Of a DNA stretch of 7,930 bases, positions 7,463 to 7,930 are shown in pieces (position 1 is the first letter of the stretch; each line of letters begins with the position of its first letter). A program made the translations under genes and the position numbers. Origin of the DNA: an uncultured Clostridia bacterium (GTDB taxonomy: Bacteria; Bacillota; Clostridia; Oscillospirales; CAG-272). The stretch covers positions 1-7,930 of the forward strand of contig CAMZFG010000033.1 in the NCBI GenBank assembly GCA_947306035.1, in the 5' to 3' direction. The notes beneath the pieces are model-generated. The model was not told the origin of the DNA, made no database searches, and saw only the letters and a list, made by a program, of their open reading frames with translations.

Positions 7463-7930
7463 ATGAACGATTACAAAAATCAAAATAACGAATTCTCGGT
7501 CGAGCGCGGCCGGCGCGCCGCCGCGACCCGCCGCATGGTCACCATGGCCATGTTCGCCGCCCTTGCCTATGTGGTGATGCTGGTCATTCACATCACGATC
7601 GGCGGTTTTCTTACCCTGGATATCAAAGACGCCGTGATGACGCTTTGCGGCCTGTATTTCGGCCCCGTTGCGGCACTGATCATCGCCGTGCTGGTGCCGC
7701 TGCTTGAAATGGTCACCGTCAGCACGACGGGCGTGTACGGCCTTGTCATGAACGTCATCGGCTCGGCCTCGTTCGCCGTCACCGCGTCTCTCATCTATAA
7801 ATACAAAAAGACGTTCGTCGGGGCCCTCGTCGGGCTTTTGTCCGGCGCCGCGGCCATGACCGCCGTCATGCTGCTGTTCAATCTTATCGTCACGCCGCGC
7901 TATTTCGGCATGCCCGTGTCGGCCGTGCGC
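7463..7930 (+). CDS. ribU: Riboflavin ECF transporter S component (5' part, partial)
   Basis: Substrate-binding membrane subunit that, with the shared EcfT/EcfA/EcfA' module, imports riboflavin. ATG lies 8 nt after GGAGG (7450-7454); the first 156 residues are present and the frame runs off the window. A polar, charged N-terminal tail (about 1-24) precedes hydrophobic helices at roughly 25-45, 56-84, 90-111 and 117-143. Helix 1 contains an AxxxA motif (Ala29-Ala33) of the kind S components use to contact EcfT. Family-typical segments are GFLTLDIKDA, the GLYFGPVAA turn, VSTTGVYGLVMN and NLIVTPRYFGMP. No EcfA or EcfT gene is visible here. The FMN riboswitch upstream independently supports riboflavin as substrate. 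An ECF S component is nearly certain; riboflavin specificity rests mainly on the riboswitch. Confidence 0.93.
   Translation, partial: MNDYKNQNNEFSVERGRRAAATRRMVTMAMFAALAYVVMLVIHITIGGFLTLDIKDAVMTLCGLYFGPVAALIIAVLVPLLEMVTVSTTGVYGLVMNVIGSASFAVTASLIYKYKKTFVGALVGLLSGAAAMTAVMLLFNLIVTPRYFGMPVSAVR

Overview
The window is a contiguous piece of a bacterial transcription/translation housekeeping locus, followed by the start of a vitamin-transport gene. Order on the + strand: the 3' part of rpoC (RNA polymerase beta'), a strong intrinsic terminator and a spacer of about 440 bases, then the str operon rpsL (S12) - rpsG (S7) - fusA (EF-G) - tuf (EF-Tu), then a GC-rich hairpin, an FMN riboswitch and the 5' part of ribU (riboflavin-specific S component of an ECF transporter). 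No real gene was found on the minus strand; the long minus-strand open frames opposite fusA and tuf are shadows of GC-rich coding sequence.

The organism looks like a GC-rich member of the Firmicutes, most likely a Clostridia/Oscillospirales-type gut anaerobe. Support: S12 is the long Firmicutes form (137 aa), RpoC lacks the SI3 insertion of proteobacteria, Shine-Dalgarno sites are strong AGGAGG-type, the promoter is a perfect sigma-A type site, and an FMN riboswitch controls a RibU-type transporter. This placement is inference from gene content and protein style, not from a database search.

Region by region: rpoC ends at 2322 and is closed by a 10-bp UUCG-loop terminator. The spacer holds no convincing gene (the L7Ae-like gene often found here in Firmicutes is absent), one nested dyad, and a textbook promoter (TTGACA, 17-nt spacer, TGATATAAT) that starts the str operon independently of rpoBC. 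rpsL and rpsG are separated by 132 nt, rpsG and fusA by 18 nt, fusA and tuf by 43 nt, each gene with its own ribosome binding site. After tuf there is a 12-bp hairpin whose T-run lies on the wrong side for + strand termination, and only about 9 nt later the FMN aptamer begins, leaving no room for a separate promoter between them. ribU may therefore be fed by read-through from the str operon and gated by FMN.

No novel multi-gene defence or mobile system is visible. The points most worth a second look are protein-level departures in universally conserved genes: Arg at the streptomycin-resistance position of S12 (K88 in E. coli, K101 in B. subtilis), loss of both glycine hinges in the RpoC bridge helix, a 14-residue insertion in EF-G and several unusual EF-Tu residues. 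At the DNA/RNA level they are the tuf-riboswitch-ribU arrangement and an inverted repeat bracketing rpsL.
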